From Monoplex corrugatus (Eukaryota > Mollusca > Gastropoda > Littorinimorpha > Ranellidae), in NCBI GenBank assembly GCA_030674185.1, contig JAPXFY010000016.1:40077466-40141465 (forward strand): DNA of 64,000 nucleotides, read 5' to 3'. The notes beneath the pieces were generated by a model. The model had not been told where the DNA came from. It was given only the letters and a program-made list of their open reading frames with translations, and made no database searches. The stretch's first letter is position 1. Each line of letters opens with the position of its first letter. This document shows positions 57,501-63,329 of this stretch, piece by piece. The translations under genes were made by a program, and so were the position numbers.

Positions 57501-58353
57501 TTATCATACAGAACAACAATAGCTGTGTAATGTGAGTACTAGATCATAATTCATCGTCTTGTATTCGTTACACTCTAAAACCGGTTATTGAAGTCTTTTG
57601 TATGGTTTTATGTGCTGCAGTGCGTGTGTGTGAATGTTTGGAAACTGACTTTTTGGGGAGGGGGGGAGTGTTCATTATATCAAGTTTTACCATACCAATT
57701 GCAAACAAACAGGTTATTATAGTATCACGTCAACCAAGGGTACATGAAAAGAAACGTACCTGAAAGCTAACAGATATCTCAGTAAATGAATGAGCAGTAA
57801 CCAGGTTAGAGAACCCAGTGAAGAAAGTAAATTTTTTTCCTGAGGGATTAATGTACACACTCATTACAACATCTCACTCATTCGCACATACAGCACACAC
57901 ACACATACATGGGTTGCAACGCTGTCTAATATCACTTACAGTGAAAAGACGTTAAATCAAAGAACAAATGAAATGGGTGCAACTTTTTCCGTTTGACGAC
58001 GGAATCAAATTTTTCAAGAGTCAGAAACGGAAAATCCGTTTTTTGAAAAAGCTTCAGCGTATGGGGGACATAGCCCCCCAGACCCCCCATACGGGGCGCT
58101 GCCAGCCCCTGGACCCTTTTCAGTTTTTTAACTTTTTCTAAGTTGCACCCTTGCACATATAATTACAAACCTCTAGTTCTTAGATATAACTCTCAAGTTG
58201 AAAAAATAAATTTTGGTCTTTTTTCCCCTTCTTACTTAATTCCTGCATGGAATTCCTTGTTAATTTTTTTCTGTTTTCTTTCAGAACTTCCATCGAGTAT
58301 ATGGTCGTCTGAGGAGGACCATGGCAACTTCCCAAAAGGAGAAGAGCAACTGA
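35489..58353 (+). CDS. NCLN: nicalin (NCLN), 13 coding exons
   Basis: Joined exons give 1683 nt including TGA, a 560-residue protein close to vertebrate nicalin length. Exon phases agree at every junction. The N-terminus has a hydrophobic signal/anchor (SFLFFVPIFILISPVSPVYA) followed by the nicalin hallmark AAHEFNVYRMQQFDLQG. The lumenal domain is M28-peptidase-like, with VITAHYDA, GADSNGSG and FLLSGGGKFNYQGTKRW. Nicalin lacks a complete zinc-peptidase active site and is considered non-catalytic. Later boxes are HLHVSKPPRE, FSMVHKKINLADEMLAWEHE and LTAQPRAAQLL. One transmembrane helix lies near the C-terminus (AVFDLFLALGIAAYLAVIYL), followed by a basic cytosolic tail ending SQKEKSN. In animals nicalin forms an ER complex with NOMO and TMEM147 and is part of the multipass translocon; it also affects Nodal signalling in fish. 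It is the only intact host gene here, and 9.6 kb of transposon-filled DNA lies in its last intron. Confidence 0.96.
35970..36024. repeat. (CA)n microsatellite in NCLN intron 1
   Basis: About 27 CA units. Confidence 0.95.
36397..36442. repeat. (CA)n microsatellite in NCLN intron 1
   Basis: Interrupted CA run with CATACACG. Confidence 0.9.
36669..37301. mobile_element. pogo/Tigger-like non-autonomous DNA transposon (633 bp)
   Basis: Terminal inverted repeats pair: left AAGTGGAGTCCAACTATAAC, right (reversed) CAGTGGAGTCCATTATAACG. TA dinucleotides flank both ends (36667-36668 and 37302-37303), the Tc1/mariner-pogo target duplication. CAGTGGAGTCC plus TATAACGAA repeats is characteristic of Tigger/pogo termini. 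No transposase is encoded. It lies in NCLN intron 1 and contains a (GT)n run at 37058-37084. Confidence 0.8.
37539..37750 (+). mobile_element. LINE 3'-end fragment, diverged
   Basis: It encodes GKLERKRTPGRPKEKILDR, then frame-broken sequence matching the tail of the LINE at 7951-8290 (CAACAAAGGATAGATTCATATGG-type text read as 20-base blocks), and ends CAGGACACATGATGATG with an (ATG)n tail. It is shorter and more decayed than the 7951 copy. It sits in NCLN intron 1, about 100 bp before exon 2. Confidence 0.75.
37851..38041 (+). CDS. NCLN: NCLN exon 2
   Basis: Acceptor TTTTTTGGTAG, donor GAG|GTGATT. It encodes KNSLVNMEARPIDSKMLTRR and ALLVLLPQDLAQLSSEEQE. Phases 1 in, 0 out. Confidence 0.95.
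38955..39099 (+). CDS. NCLN: NCLN exon 3
   Basis: Acceptor TTGTGTGCAG, donor GAAG|GTCAGT. It encodes HLQSLERDLMQEETTLPVFF and the acidic GAAGDQASSAWE. Phases 0 in, 1 out. Confidence 0.94.
40001..40179 (+). CDS. NCLN: NCLN exon 4
   Basis: Acceptor TTTGTTTCAG, donor CCA|GTAAGT. It encodes SVTANGFQMVVNGAQSKALQ and PTIVITAHYDATGIAP, the position of the peptidase-family HYD box. Phases 1 in, 0 out. Confidence 0.96.
40606..40709 (+). CDS. NCLN: NCLN exon 5
   Basis: Acceptor GGCTGTTTCAG, donor CAAA|GTATCC. It encodes GLAYGADSNGSGVVALLELA and RLFSKLYTNSRTHA. Phases 0 in, 2 out. The donor is weak but the phase fits exon 6. Confidence 0.94.
41035..41123 (+). CDS. NCLN: NCLN exon 6
   Basis: Acceptor TTAACTATGTAG, donor ACAG|GTAATT. 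It encodes YNLVFLLSGGGKFNYQGTKR and WIEDNMEST. Phases 2 in, 1 out. Confidence 0.95.
41133..41335 (-). mobile_element. SINE family 2, copy 3 (in NCLN intron 6)
   Basis: It shares TCCTGAAATGGG, CTGACATCACCAGAATGATT, AGACCAGTTTTTATGTTGCA and GGCTGGGATTGAGCCTGAGA with the other family 2 copies. It begins only about 10 bp after the exon 6 donor. Confidence 0.65.
41850..41960 (-). mobile_element. SINE family 3 fragment
   Basis: GGGTTCTTATATGAGCGCTA, AGTGCACGCTGCAGAC and AAAAACTAGTGCCCAGACCA form the conserved body of a SINE. Related copies lie at 43395-43622 and 47555-47690. I recall this body from mollusc genomes. Confidence 0.5.
42474..42592. repeat. (TC)n-(CA)n compound microsatellite in NCLN intron 6
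   Basis: About 27 TC units are followed by about 30 CA units with small interruptions. Confidence 0.95.
42911..43035 (+). CDS. NCLN: NCLN exon 7
   Basis: Acceptor GTGTTGATCAG, donor AAG|GTTAAA. It encodes SNLLSDVAFVVCVDSIGGGE and SLHLHVSKPPREDSNGGIFL. Phases 1 in, 0 out. Confidence 0.96.
43395..43622 (-). mobile_element. SINE family 3 copy (in NCLN intron 7)
   Basis: The body block GAAAAACTAGCGCCCAGATC is present. At the right edge, read in reverse, GGAGTGACCTAATGGCTTAA is a box-A-like tRNA head. The box B region is decayed. Confidence 0.55.
43843..44033 (+). CDS. NCLN: NCLN exon 8
   Basis: Acceptor TGTTTTAAACAG, donor ACA CA|GTCAGT. It encodes VEFSMVHKKINLADEMLAWE and HERFSIKRLLAFTLSRFNTT. 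Phases 0 in, 2 out. Confidence 0.96.
44240..44543. repeat. ~22-28-bp minisatellite (CAGTCTGTCCCAAACCTTCA), left half
   Basis: Imperfect units of CACAGTCTGTCCCAAACCTT in NCLN intron 8. The array resumes at 45194 after the TTAA insertion. Confidence 0.85.
44544..45193. mobile_element. TTAA-flanked element (piggyBac-type MITE candidate), 650 bp
   Basis: TTAA begins and ends the segment. Short terminal inverted similarity is visible (TTAACTCACTC on the left; the reversed right end reads TTAACTCTCTC). Removing the segment with one TTAA restores the tandem array text GTCTGTCTTAAACCTGTTTC, which matches neighbouring units, as expected of piggyBac-type insertion. No transposase is recognised; an internal 64-codon ORF (44828-45022) has no known motif. 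Confidence 0.65.
45194..45450. repeat. ~22-28-bp minisatellite, right half
   Basis: Continuation of the array at 44240 with CACAGTCTGACCCAAACCTT-type units. Confidence 0.85.
45590..45812 (-). mobile_element. tRNA-derived SINE, family 1, copy 3 (NCLN intron 8)
   Basis: It shares TTGGCCAGGAAATTTGAGCA, GGATGAGACTCGACTGTGCG and CAACTCTGGGTAGAAGCCAT with copies at 2845 and 24089. The tRNA-like head at the right edge is decayed. Confidence 0.7.
45884..46001 (+). CDS. NCLN: NCLN exon 9
   Basis: Acceptor GATTGTCAACAG, donor ATG|GTCAGT. It encodes TKVYHEKLSTNIRVVGEALA and RHVYNISSQGAFSLFTDAM. Phases 2 in, 0 out. A potential N-glycosylation site NIS is visible. Confidence 0.94.
46118..46425 (-). mobile_element. 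SINE family 2, copy 4 (NCLN intron 9)
   Basis: The best preserved family 2 copy. It has GATCTGGAGTTTTTTCAAGA, AAATCTGCCAGCAGCCATCT, GTCTTGAAATGGGGAGATGG, CTGACACCAGCAGAATGATG and CCAGTTTTTAATGTTGCAGG, ending in a decayed head. Confidence 0.7.
46533..46696 (+). CDS. NCLN: NCLN exon 10
   Basis: Acceptor CCCTTCACACAG, donor AAAAG|GTGGGT. It encodes WLEFLTAQPRAAQLLPPESV and LENTLSRYLKDVRRTTFKAD. Phases 0 in, 2 out. Confidence 0.96.
47045..47235 (+). mobile_element. SINE family 2, opposite-strand copy (NCLN intron 10)
   Basis: GAGTTCAGTCTCAGCCCGCA, TATAAAAACTGGTCTGTTTG and AAACTTTGCCAGTGCATAGG are family 2 blocks in reverse order, starting with the box B region. Confidence 0.6.
47555..47690 (-). 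mobile_element. SINE family 3 copy (NCLN intron 10)
   Basis: GCGCTTAGTGCATGATATCA and GAAAGACTAGCACCCAGACC reproduce the family 3 body. Confidence 0.5.
47948..48001 (+). CDS. NCLN: NCLN exon 11
   Basis: Acceptor ATATGTGTTGCAG, donor TTCAA|GTGAGT. It encodes DPEFVFYTGAVYSMNAF. Phases 2 in, 2 out. Confidence 0.95.
48012..48260. repeat. 60-bp tandem repeat, 4 units (NCLN intron 11)
   Basis: The unit is GTATTCTGTGTGAAATTTGT + GCGGGTATATGTGTATGTTC + ATATGAACTTCTTTGAATGT. It begins about 10 bp after the exon 11 donor. The period of 60 keeps ORFs open on both strands. Confidence 0.95.
48632..48710 (+). CDS. NCLN: NCLN exon 12 (transmembrane helix)
   Basis: Acceptor TCTGTGTGTACAG, donor ATG|GTGAGG. 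It encodes VKPAVFDLFLALGIAAYLAV then IYLCAM, the C-terminal membrane span. Phases 2 in, 0 out. Confidence 0.96.
49190..50280 (+). mobile_element. decayed piggyBac transposase (NCLN intron 12)
   Basis: At 49309 a MADQHWIL-type start is followed by acidic text (VPYDQDSDD, LNESDSDKEDLDYN), typical of piggyBac N-termini. At about 50050-50215 the frame reads LGYDQLYKIWSVLDYLH, KFQVVFVPKQICVDGSL and LWKGRL. This matches the piggyBac DDE core around its first or second catalytic Asp (family pattern: F-V/N-P-x-Q-x-I-x-I-D-E-S). Here the usual DES is DGS, and nonsense codons interrupt the frame. The right part is cut off by the DIRS insertion at 50281. The left boundary is approximate. Confidence 0.65.
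49744..49998. mobile_element. foldback MITE inside the piggyBac relic (255 bp)
   Basis: The left arm (GAGGGTTGACAGTCAGAACC then CAGTATCT) and the right arm reversed (GAGGTTGACAACCAGAACC then AAGTATCTTG) are inverted copies of about 28 bp. The interior is AT-rich and non-coding. It separates the acidic N-terminal and DDE remnants of the piggyBac copy. Confidence 0.6.
50299..50427 (+). repeat. DIRS left inverted terminal repeat (129 bp)
   Basis: ACCGTGGCTCACTAATGCAA through GCTCTTCCTCTTTTC. It is identical to the reverse of 55775-55903 except for one base near the outer end (G at 50302). The outer 18 bp (50281-50298) are specific to this end. Confidence 0.93.
50533..51324 (+). CDS. DIRS ORF1 (gag-like), first open part
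   Basis: It begins MFSFKGETYVKRLGGKARVK after the left terminal repeat and the long leader. It is Ser/Pro/Ala-rich with no enzyme motif, as usual for the first ORF of DIRS elements, whose product is presumed to coat the RNA. The open frame stops at 51322 within a module (about 50712-51330) that recurs at 51343 and 51847. Later copies continue the reading in broken frames to about 52740. The real product length cannot be given because of the duplications and stops. Confidence 0.65.
   Translation: MFSFKGETYVKRLGGKARVKKISSAEFSNPQTGSTGAPKPALSSSLSLPSTSSLSHSLESSQLSYGSVAVTMSPQLSCSSVDFSSFCGLHTAHHSYRLNCGSVDSVLAPFVQLNSGSADTVSAPMAEGRLGYGSPSGGRKASTLTETGSPPGSPGGTPPGSPGGPREATHLLRASDRRSAPVASLPSPQPAVAPAPTSVPFRTEHLGALANTKRPMAGWHLSVPFRTEHLATLANAKRPPAGWPFGHWGTPDPRGPLPAGVRP
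50712..52400 (+). repeat. triplicated ~500-630-bp module within DIRS ORF1
   Basis: ACTCAACTACGGTTCTGTTG-type starts occur at about 50717, 51349 and 51853. Each is followed by AGCCCTCAACTCAGCT, TTTTGCGGCCTTCA, CAGCCCCTATGGCTGAAGGG, GGCTCACCCCCTGGTT and (copies 1 and 3) GACAGAGCGCTT-type text. Copy 2 is shorter, lacking part of the distal section. Spacings are about 631 and 504 bp. Confidence 0.88.
52774..53530 (+). pseudogene. DIRS gag C-terminal / pol N-terminal region, frameshifted
   Basis: The open stretch includes VALTVHEAIPESPLSLIQDN and, after a frame change, VASIHSMVERAQAL and QATIKSQDEIRRDLALRSGP (53340-53400), then AAKRPAPAAPPP. No catalytic motif is present. It lies between the triplicated module and the RT and is preceded by a C17-type homopolymer at 52571-52590. 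Confidence 0.55.
53540..53770 (+). pseudogene. DIRS reverse transcriptase, N-terminal part only
   Basis: It reads SRHIDTFRWKPPRSICDALL, then DDWGISIDLRDAYSHLFIHL and YLQFVSRNRFFQFRPFPQ. DLRDAY carries the first catalytic Asp. The next expected elements (LPFGL-S-P-x-x-F and the Y-x-D-D box) are absent. The sequence passes within about 60 bp into the RNase H region, so several hundred base pairs of RT are deleted. Confidence 0.8.
53825..54470 (+). pseudogene. DIRS RNase H and connecting region
   Basis: In shifting frames: GGGAYVGLLTTAGQWSQDLL, SCHINILELEAVFSS (catalytic Glu region), HVCIDTDNTTMARYINKQ (catalytic Asp), then VDLFATRFHRR and later PLTGKVPRKVRADSATMVLV followed by APRWPAQTWFPELL-type text. 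This is the standard DIRS RNase H and its downstream linker. Several frameshifts interrupt it. Confidence 0.8.
54720..55600 (+). pseudogene. DIRS tyrosine recombinase, degraded
   Basis: Recognisable boxes are LALGRHCSEVHAL (about 55040; contains the first catalytic Arg position), GDVVLNR, FLAKNQSPG, and RPHEIGAWALSLAF (55351), where the conserved HxxR appears as HEIG. The final segment HWRSLGTFIPSY then RHDVYRL carries the nucleophilic Tyr position. Multiple frameshifts and stops. Tyrosine recombinase rather than DDE integrase is what separates DIRS from LTR retrotransposons. Confidence 0.78.
55616..55706 (+). repeat. DIRS internal complementary region (91 bp)
   Basis: The left half (TGCATTAGTGAGCCACGGTA onward) is the complement of the left end of the element (50281-50318). 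The right half (AAAGGAAATTTTCCTTCTAA onward to GTGGCTCAC) is the complement of the right end (55892-55947). Matching is essentially complete. In the DIRS replication model this segment bridges the two ends to circularise the cDNA. Confidence 0.9.
55775..55903 (-). repeat. DIRS right inverted terminal repeat (129 bp)
   Basis: GAAAAGAGGAAGAGC to GTGAGCCATGGT. It is the inverse of the left terminal repeat with one mismatch. The outer 44 bp to 55947 pair with the internal complementary region instead. Confidence 0.93.
55948..56955. other. NCLN intron 12, unassigned
   Basis: Two purine-rich segments (56020-56200 and 56235-56345) have the look of old SINE bodies. I cannot assign a family. No exon is seen. 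Confidence 0.35.
56959..57109. repeat. inverted repeat with (CTTGT)n in the loop
   Basis: The left arm (56959-57012: AACCAGGAAAAAACACGAAA ... TTTAATATAACCAGAC) and right arm (57060-57109: GTCTGGTTGTATTAAATACA ... TTTTTTCTGGTT) are inverse copies of about 50 bp. A (CTTGT)n pentanucleotide array fills the loop. Confidence 0.8.
57195..57830. repeat. ~370-bp diverged tandem duplication in NCLN intron 12
   Basis: Block pairs: GTGCTGCAGTG + TGTGAATGTT (57231 and 57612), TTATATCAGCTTTT versus TTATATCAAGTTTT (57286 and 57675), and AAGGGTACA... TCTCA(A/G)TAAATGAATGAGCA (57352 and 57735). The pairs keep the same order and a spacing of about 380 bp. Confidence 0.75.
57971..58149. mobile_element. MITE candidate with GGGTGCAACTT ends
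   Basis: The left GGGTGCAACTTTTTCCG and the right AAGTTGCACCC are inverse termini of 11 bp around 179 bp. The interior has TTTTCCGT / ACGGAAAA repeats and a GC-rich GGGGGACATAGCCCCCC hairpin. It lies 135 bp before the last NCLN exon. The superfamily is unknown and no clear target duplication is seen. Confidence 0.5.
58285..58353 (+). CDS. NCLN: NCLN exon 13 (C-terminal tail and stop)
   Basis: Acceptor TTCTTTCAG. It encodes NFHRVYGRLRRTMATSQKEK then SN and TGA. This is a basic cytosolic tail, as in other nicalins. Phase 0. Confidence 0.9.
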   Translation, partial: NFHRVYGRLRRTMATSQKEKSN

Positions 58354-58399
58354 AACATCACTTTACATCCAGTATAGAGATGGGTAAGACAGAAATAAA
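58354..58399 (+). promoter_or_regulatory. NCLN: possible early poly(A) signal of NCLN
   Basis: AATAAA at 58394-58399, about 40 nt after the stop. Its use is not shown, and a longer 3' UTR is equally possible. Confidence 0.3.
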
Positions 58400-58515
58400 C
58401 GTTTCTCCCTTTTACCCCCACACCCTATCTACCACCAACAAAAATATAATCCTTTGACTTCCTCGCCCTATCCACCAGCTTCCTGCAGGTGAGTAAGTCA
58501 AAAGGTTAAATTTTT
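58398..58515. repeat. hairpin repeat copy
   Basis: CCCTATCTACCACCAAC, then CCTTTGACTTCCTCGCCCTA and TCCACCAGCTTCCTGCAG with AGTCAAAAGGTTAA. Same family as 11286-11395, with a truncated second arm. Confidence 0.6.
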
Positions 58516-58561
58516 GCTGTGCTTCAAAGTTGTCAAAGGGTTAAGCTTGTTCCTTTCACAT

Positions 58562-58805
58562 CAGCCAGTGATTATGTGGCAGACTTTATAAGCCTATGCA
58601 GAACCTTACGCACTGGCAAAGTCTTAAATAGAAATGGGAAGGAGGGGGACACCTGGCACCAAACTGACACCACCAGAATGATCAGAGCATTAAGATGGAC
58701 TGCAAGCAAGCAGTTTTTATGTTGCGGTCTGGGATTGAACTCGAGATACCAGATCTGAAGTACACAGCTCTGTCCACTGAGCAGCCAACAGAGCAGCCAA
58801 TCTGC
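58562..58805 (-). mobile_element. SINE family 2, copy 5
   Basis: CTGACACCACCAGAATGATC and AGTTTTTATGTTGCGGTCTG are family blocks. The head in reverse has box A TGCTCAGTGGACAGAGCTG and box B GAGTTCAATCCC, the clearest tRNA-like head of this family in the window. Confidence 0.75.
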
Positions 58806-58809
58806 TAAT

Positions 58810-59650
58810 AATAATATACAGAGGTAGAAATTGTTTGAATTCCATCTGCTGGTCAGGGTTATGGACAAGCTGGAACAATGGAGCATTCAGTCACTTGCTG
58901 TGACCAAGCCCTGCAGCGATGGAGAAGCAGTGAGAGGACAGAGAGAGAAGTCTCTTAGCTATGACTATTTATGTATGCAGTTGTGGGGTGATGGCCGTCT
59001 GCTGTAAACCTGAGGCAGATGTGTTGCTTGCATCCTACCACAGCAAGAGAATGGCCCTTTCCAATAACATCTCTGCACTCCCCAAATGAGGAAGGGGATG
59101 GGAAAGGGCAGTAAAACCAACCCGGGTCAAAGTGCACCTCGTAAATATTTAGTGGTCTTTTTAGTCTGTACCCATATTACTGCAAATTCCCTGGAAGAGA
59201 CCCAACAATAGCAGGGTTATTCCCCTTGGCAATGAACATTAAAATTGACACAGCGATGCCATCTCCCTTGTCTGCAGCTTACGTATTACACTATTGCAGT
59301 TAATGACAACATTGAACATCAACATACCATGTCTTCTTTGTTGTCCACAGCTCACATTATTACAGTGAACAATGTGTAACATCGACATAACATTATCATT
59401 TCCCTTATCCACAACTCTTTATTACACTGAACACAGTTACATCAGTGTCAATCCAGACATAGGCTTGCAAACTATAACTTCACCCATTGAGACCACCACC
59501 ACCACCCAGAAAAAATTAAACAAGAAAAATTATCAATCAGTAGATAAACCAAGAACAAAGAAACAAAATCAGCAAGTGTCAGATGAAACAATGGACAATG
59601 TACTTCCCTGATTTCCTTGGACGGGGTGAGATAAATCGAAATGAAATAGT
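58810..59650. other. non-coding stretch
   Basis: The section 58860-59160 is GC-richer and could be an old element, but no motif is recognised. The rest is AT-rich. Confidence 0.35.
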
Positions 59651-59657
59651 AAAACAC

Positions 59658-59758
59658 AACACACACACAACACAACACAACACACACAACACAACACAAC
59701 ACAACACAACACAACACAACACAACACAACACAACACAACACAACACAACACACACAC

Positions 59759-59793
<35 letters not shown>
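59658..59793. repeat. (ACAAC)n and (CA)n compound microsatellite
   Basis: About 20 ACAAC-type pentamers followed by CA repeats. Confidence 0.95.
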
Positions 59794-59794
<1 letters not shown>

Positions 59795-60002
59795 GACTCG
59801 TACAAGTTTTTTCTTAGCTGAGTGTTGTGCATGTTACAGGGACCCCTGTGAGTATTGTTCTCCCATCACACTATTCCCGATCAAAGGAGCCTGGACGGAG
59901 ACAGACAGCACTGTTCCACTGCCTGCCTTCCCTTCCACCCATTGCTCTCACTCTGTTGTTTCCTTACATCCTATCTTATGCAGCAGTGTGCACATGTGTA
60001 TG

Positions 60003-60004
60003 TG

Positions 60005-60049
<45 letters not shown>

Positions 60050-60085
60050 GTGTGTGTGTGTGGTGTGTGTGTGTGTGTGTGCTTG
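60003..60085. repeat. (GT)n microsatellite
   Basis: GT run with GC and GG interruptions. Confidence 0.95.
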
Positions 60086-60089
60086 TGTG

Positions 60090-62690
60090 TGGAGTCCTCA
60101 CATCTCATTGAAAACCAGCGTGTTGATGTCTTGTTGAAAACACATTGTTTTTGGCTTCCCTCTCTACTTCAGTGTGGACTAATTGTGTTGCAAAAGAATT
60201 GGTGTGTTACATTGATGTGAGCTGTTGCCCATATTTATTATATGTTTATTTTCCTAACCAGTAAGTGATAAAAGGATGTCTGATTTTATATGAGAAAAAA
60301 AGAAACAGATTAGTCACAGTTTTGGTCATGTTTTTGTTTCACAGCATGAAAGTTGTTTCCTACCCCCTTGGGTATGCCTAGGGCTCATTCAGTATAAATG
60401 TATCCGCACCTTTGGGAAATTTTGTGCTAGAAATGTCCCCATTCTGTACTCTGTTTGAAATAATTTTTGCCTTGCTCATTTGCTGTCTGTCATCTCTTCC
60501 CGTCATTTTCTGTCTTGCTGGTCCATTCACCTGTATGTGTTCTATTAATCCTTACATACATTCTGTTAAGATTAATAATTAGGTACATGCTATTACCTGC
60601 ATTTTTGGTTCCAAGGAAATGGGATGTGCAGAAGATATTTCAGATAATATAAGCCAATTTTCTTATGTTTGTCTGTACTTAGTTAAGTTTATACATTTGT
60701 GTTTTAATTTCTTTTTAAACAAGTTATGTTTATACATTTGTATGTAAGTTTTTTTTTAAACACCCTGGTGATAAATTGGGTGGAAGGGTCAGCGCCAGGG
60801 GCAGATCCTTAGATGATGTACTCACATGAATACATTGATATGTGTTCTTGATTTTCTTTCCCATTTTATTGTCAGGGTCAGCGAGGCATTGCGTGTTTTG
60901 AGATTGTTATAGTCCTGATGTGGCTCTGTGCAGTCGGCTGGACTTTATACATTGATGATGATAATAAGAAAAAAAGGTTGTTTCGTGGCTTTAGCACTCA
61001 AAGCAGAACAAAGAAATAGCTTACATGCAAACTTCTTTTTTTTTCTGAATTTGCTGTTGAAAGTAGAATTCTAAAAATCTTGCCTGCAAAGTCTAAAATG
61101 CTGGCATTGTCCATTCTTTGATCTCATCACAGGGTTACAAGTTTGTGAAAACCCAATATTTTCAGTTTTACATCATTATCAAAAGTGTGTGAAAATCCAA
61201 TTTTTTGGACTTTGTGGTAAGAACAAAAACTTGTGAAAATCCAAGATTTTGGACTTTGCAGCAGAATTGAAAGTGTCTGAAGATCCAGCAATTTGGACTT
61301 GACAGATGAGATGGTATTGTTCTTTTTTTTTATCTGTATGAATTCTTATCCTTTCCCCCCTCCCTCTTTTCCCCACCAAATCTTGGTGTTGATGATTTCA
61401 ATAGACTCATCTTACAGAAATTGTGCTGCAGGGTTTTTTCCAGAAGTTCATCTTCTTCTAGTGTTGGGAACACTGCAATGATGCAATGGATTCGTGTGTT
61501 TTTGCACTTTTTTTTAATTTAAACAGTGTGATTATGGGCACTTTGAAGACTATATCCTGATGATTTAGAGCAGTTATGGGGTGCAGGCAGGTATGTATGT
61601 ATGCGTGTTTGCATGTGTGTATTGCATTTACATACACTCTTTAACATTGTGTGATATAGGCATAGGCTGTATTGCACCTTTTTGTTCGTGTTTTTTTTTT
61701 TTAGGAAATCAGAATATGGGTTTATTTGGAAAACAGATATAAGAACAGAAATCCACAGTGTTGTAGGAGTGAACCTAGCCTGGGATAAAACATATTGCAG
61801 ATTTCTTGCAAGCATTGCTTGATTAGTTGGCTAAACTTGCCAGGGGTGCGTTGTCATGGTGATGAGGATTAGAGAGTATGTAACTGCCACCTGATCTCAT
61901 TGTCAAGTCCATGCTTCATGTTGTAAATCAGATATCTTTCATCCTTTCCCTCCTCACCGTAGCCATCACTTCCTGAAAAAAAAAAAAAAAAAAATGGTGG
62001 GTAGAGGAGAGGGAGGAAAGGGTTAGAAAGTATCAGCACAAAGGTTGTTTTTCCAACCATGCCACCAGAAACATGCAGAAATTTAAATTTTAAGGTCAAC
62101 TTTGAGTGCAAGGTTTTTATGTCATTGTTGATTGACTGATAAACTTTTATCCATGCCAGAGTTACAATGCTCTTATCTGTGCCAGAGTTACAAGTATTTT
62201 GTATCTGCCATTTAAACCATTTGCATTTAATTTTATTCCATTCCCAAAGTCGAAGAAACCATTCATATGCATCAGACTGTTGAGACACTGTACAGCCAAC
62301 TCAAAACCAGGTGGATAGACAATGTGTGCTGATGTAAATGTTGCTTGGAGAGTTACTGGTAGTACTGTGGAACTTGCACTGTTCTGAGTGTTGGCTGTTT
62401 GATGCTTGATGTAAATTTGTGTGAAAGACCTAAAAATTGGTGTCTTTTTTTCAGACATGCTTGGCAGCTCAGTTATTGGAATAGGGGTCAGTGCTTTTGT
62501 GCTCGTCTGATTTTGTCAGTATATTTGCTTGAACTGAAAGGGTAGACCGGTGTCCAAATCTCCAGTAGTTGAACTCTGAAGGACACTTGATAAAAGATAC
62601 TCGCAAGAACCTGTTTTATTTCTTTCTGGTTAATTTTAGTCTCATCTCCAAACTTTCAAAGACTGAAATTTAATGACACAGGTCTCAGGA
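60090..62690. other. non-coding stretch, NCLN 3' flank
   Basis: AT-rich sequence. A short tandem motif (GTGAAAATCCAATTTTTTGG, about 50-bp spacing, three units) lies at 61145-61305. I see no coding exon. Confidence 0.4.
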
Positions 62691-62694
62691 AGAG

Positions 62695-62795
62695 ATTTTA
62701 ACTTTTTCACTCCCCCACCCTATCCACCAGCTTTCTGTGAAAGGACTGAGTTTTTTCAGTTAATGGATGGGATGAGGGAGTCTAAGGGTGAAAAC
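62695..62795. repeat. hairpin repeat copy
   Basis: TTTTTCACTCCCCCACCCTA + TCCACCAGCTTTCTG and, after a short loop, ATGGATGGGATGAGGGAGTC. It pairs as a longer-loop member of the family. Confidence 0.65.
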
Positions 62796-62969
62796 TTTGT
62801 TAGGCAGAAACTGAAGCTGATGCTTGTGAGTATCGTTCAACTACTTGAGTGATGTAGCAAAGAGATCATGATTGAATAATGCCAGTTGTTTATCTTTCTG
62901 TGAGGGCATTCAGTCCTGTTTAACTCCCCATTCCATATCACATATATATATATACATGTGTACATATGT

Positions 62970-63165
62970 ATCTGTATAATCAGCAAAAGAACATTTGTTC
63001 ACTTTTTATATAGGCTTCATGTAATCAGCAGAAGAAGGCTTGTCAAGTTTGTAATCTGAATGCTAAAGGATACCAACATCGAAGCAAAATAACCACCAAA
63101 AAAAAGATCAAGGCTTATCAGGCTTGTTATCTGATTACTAGGGACTATCAGCATTGAAGTAAAAT
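62970..63165. repeat. ~90-bp direct repeat, 2 units
   Basis: AGGCTTGTCAAGTTTGTAAT and AGGCTTATCAGGCTTGTTAT each lead to CATCGAAGCAAAATA / CATTGAAGTAAAATG. Confidence 0.65.
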
Positions 63166-63247
63166 GAAAACCAGGAACACATCAAAAGAGTATAAGTAAA
63201 CATGCATGTTGACTGACAAAGCAGTTGTACTTGTCTTGTTTCAGCAA

Positions 63248-63325
63248 TTAAACTTCCGACTTTCTCAGCACATCCACCAGCTTGACACTAGGAAGCTGGT
63301 GAAATGGCTGAGGAAGTGAGAGCAT
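63248..63325. repeat. hairpin repeat copy
   Basis: CTTTCTCAGCACATCCACCA + GCTT, loop GACACT, then AGGAAGCTGGTGAAATGG + CTGAGGAAG. The arms pair over about 22 bp. Confidence 0.7.
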
Positions 63326-63329
63326 GTTT

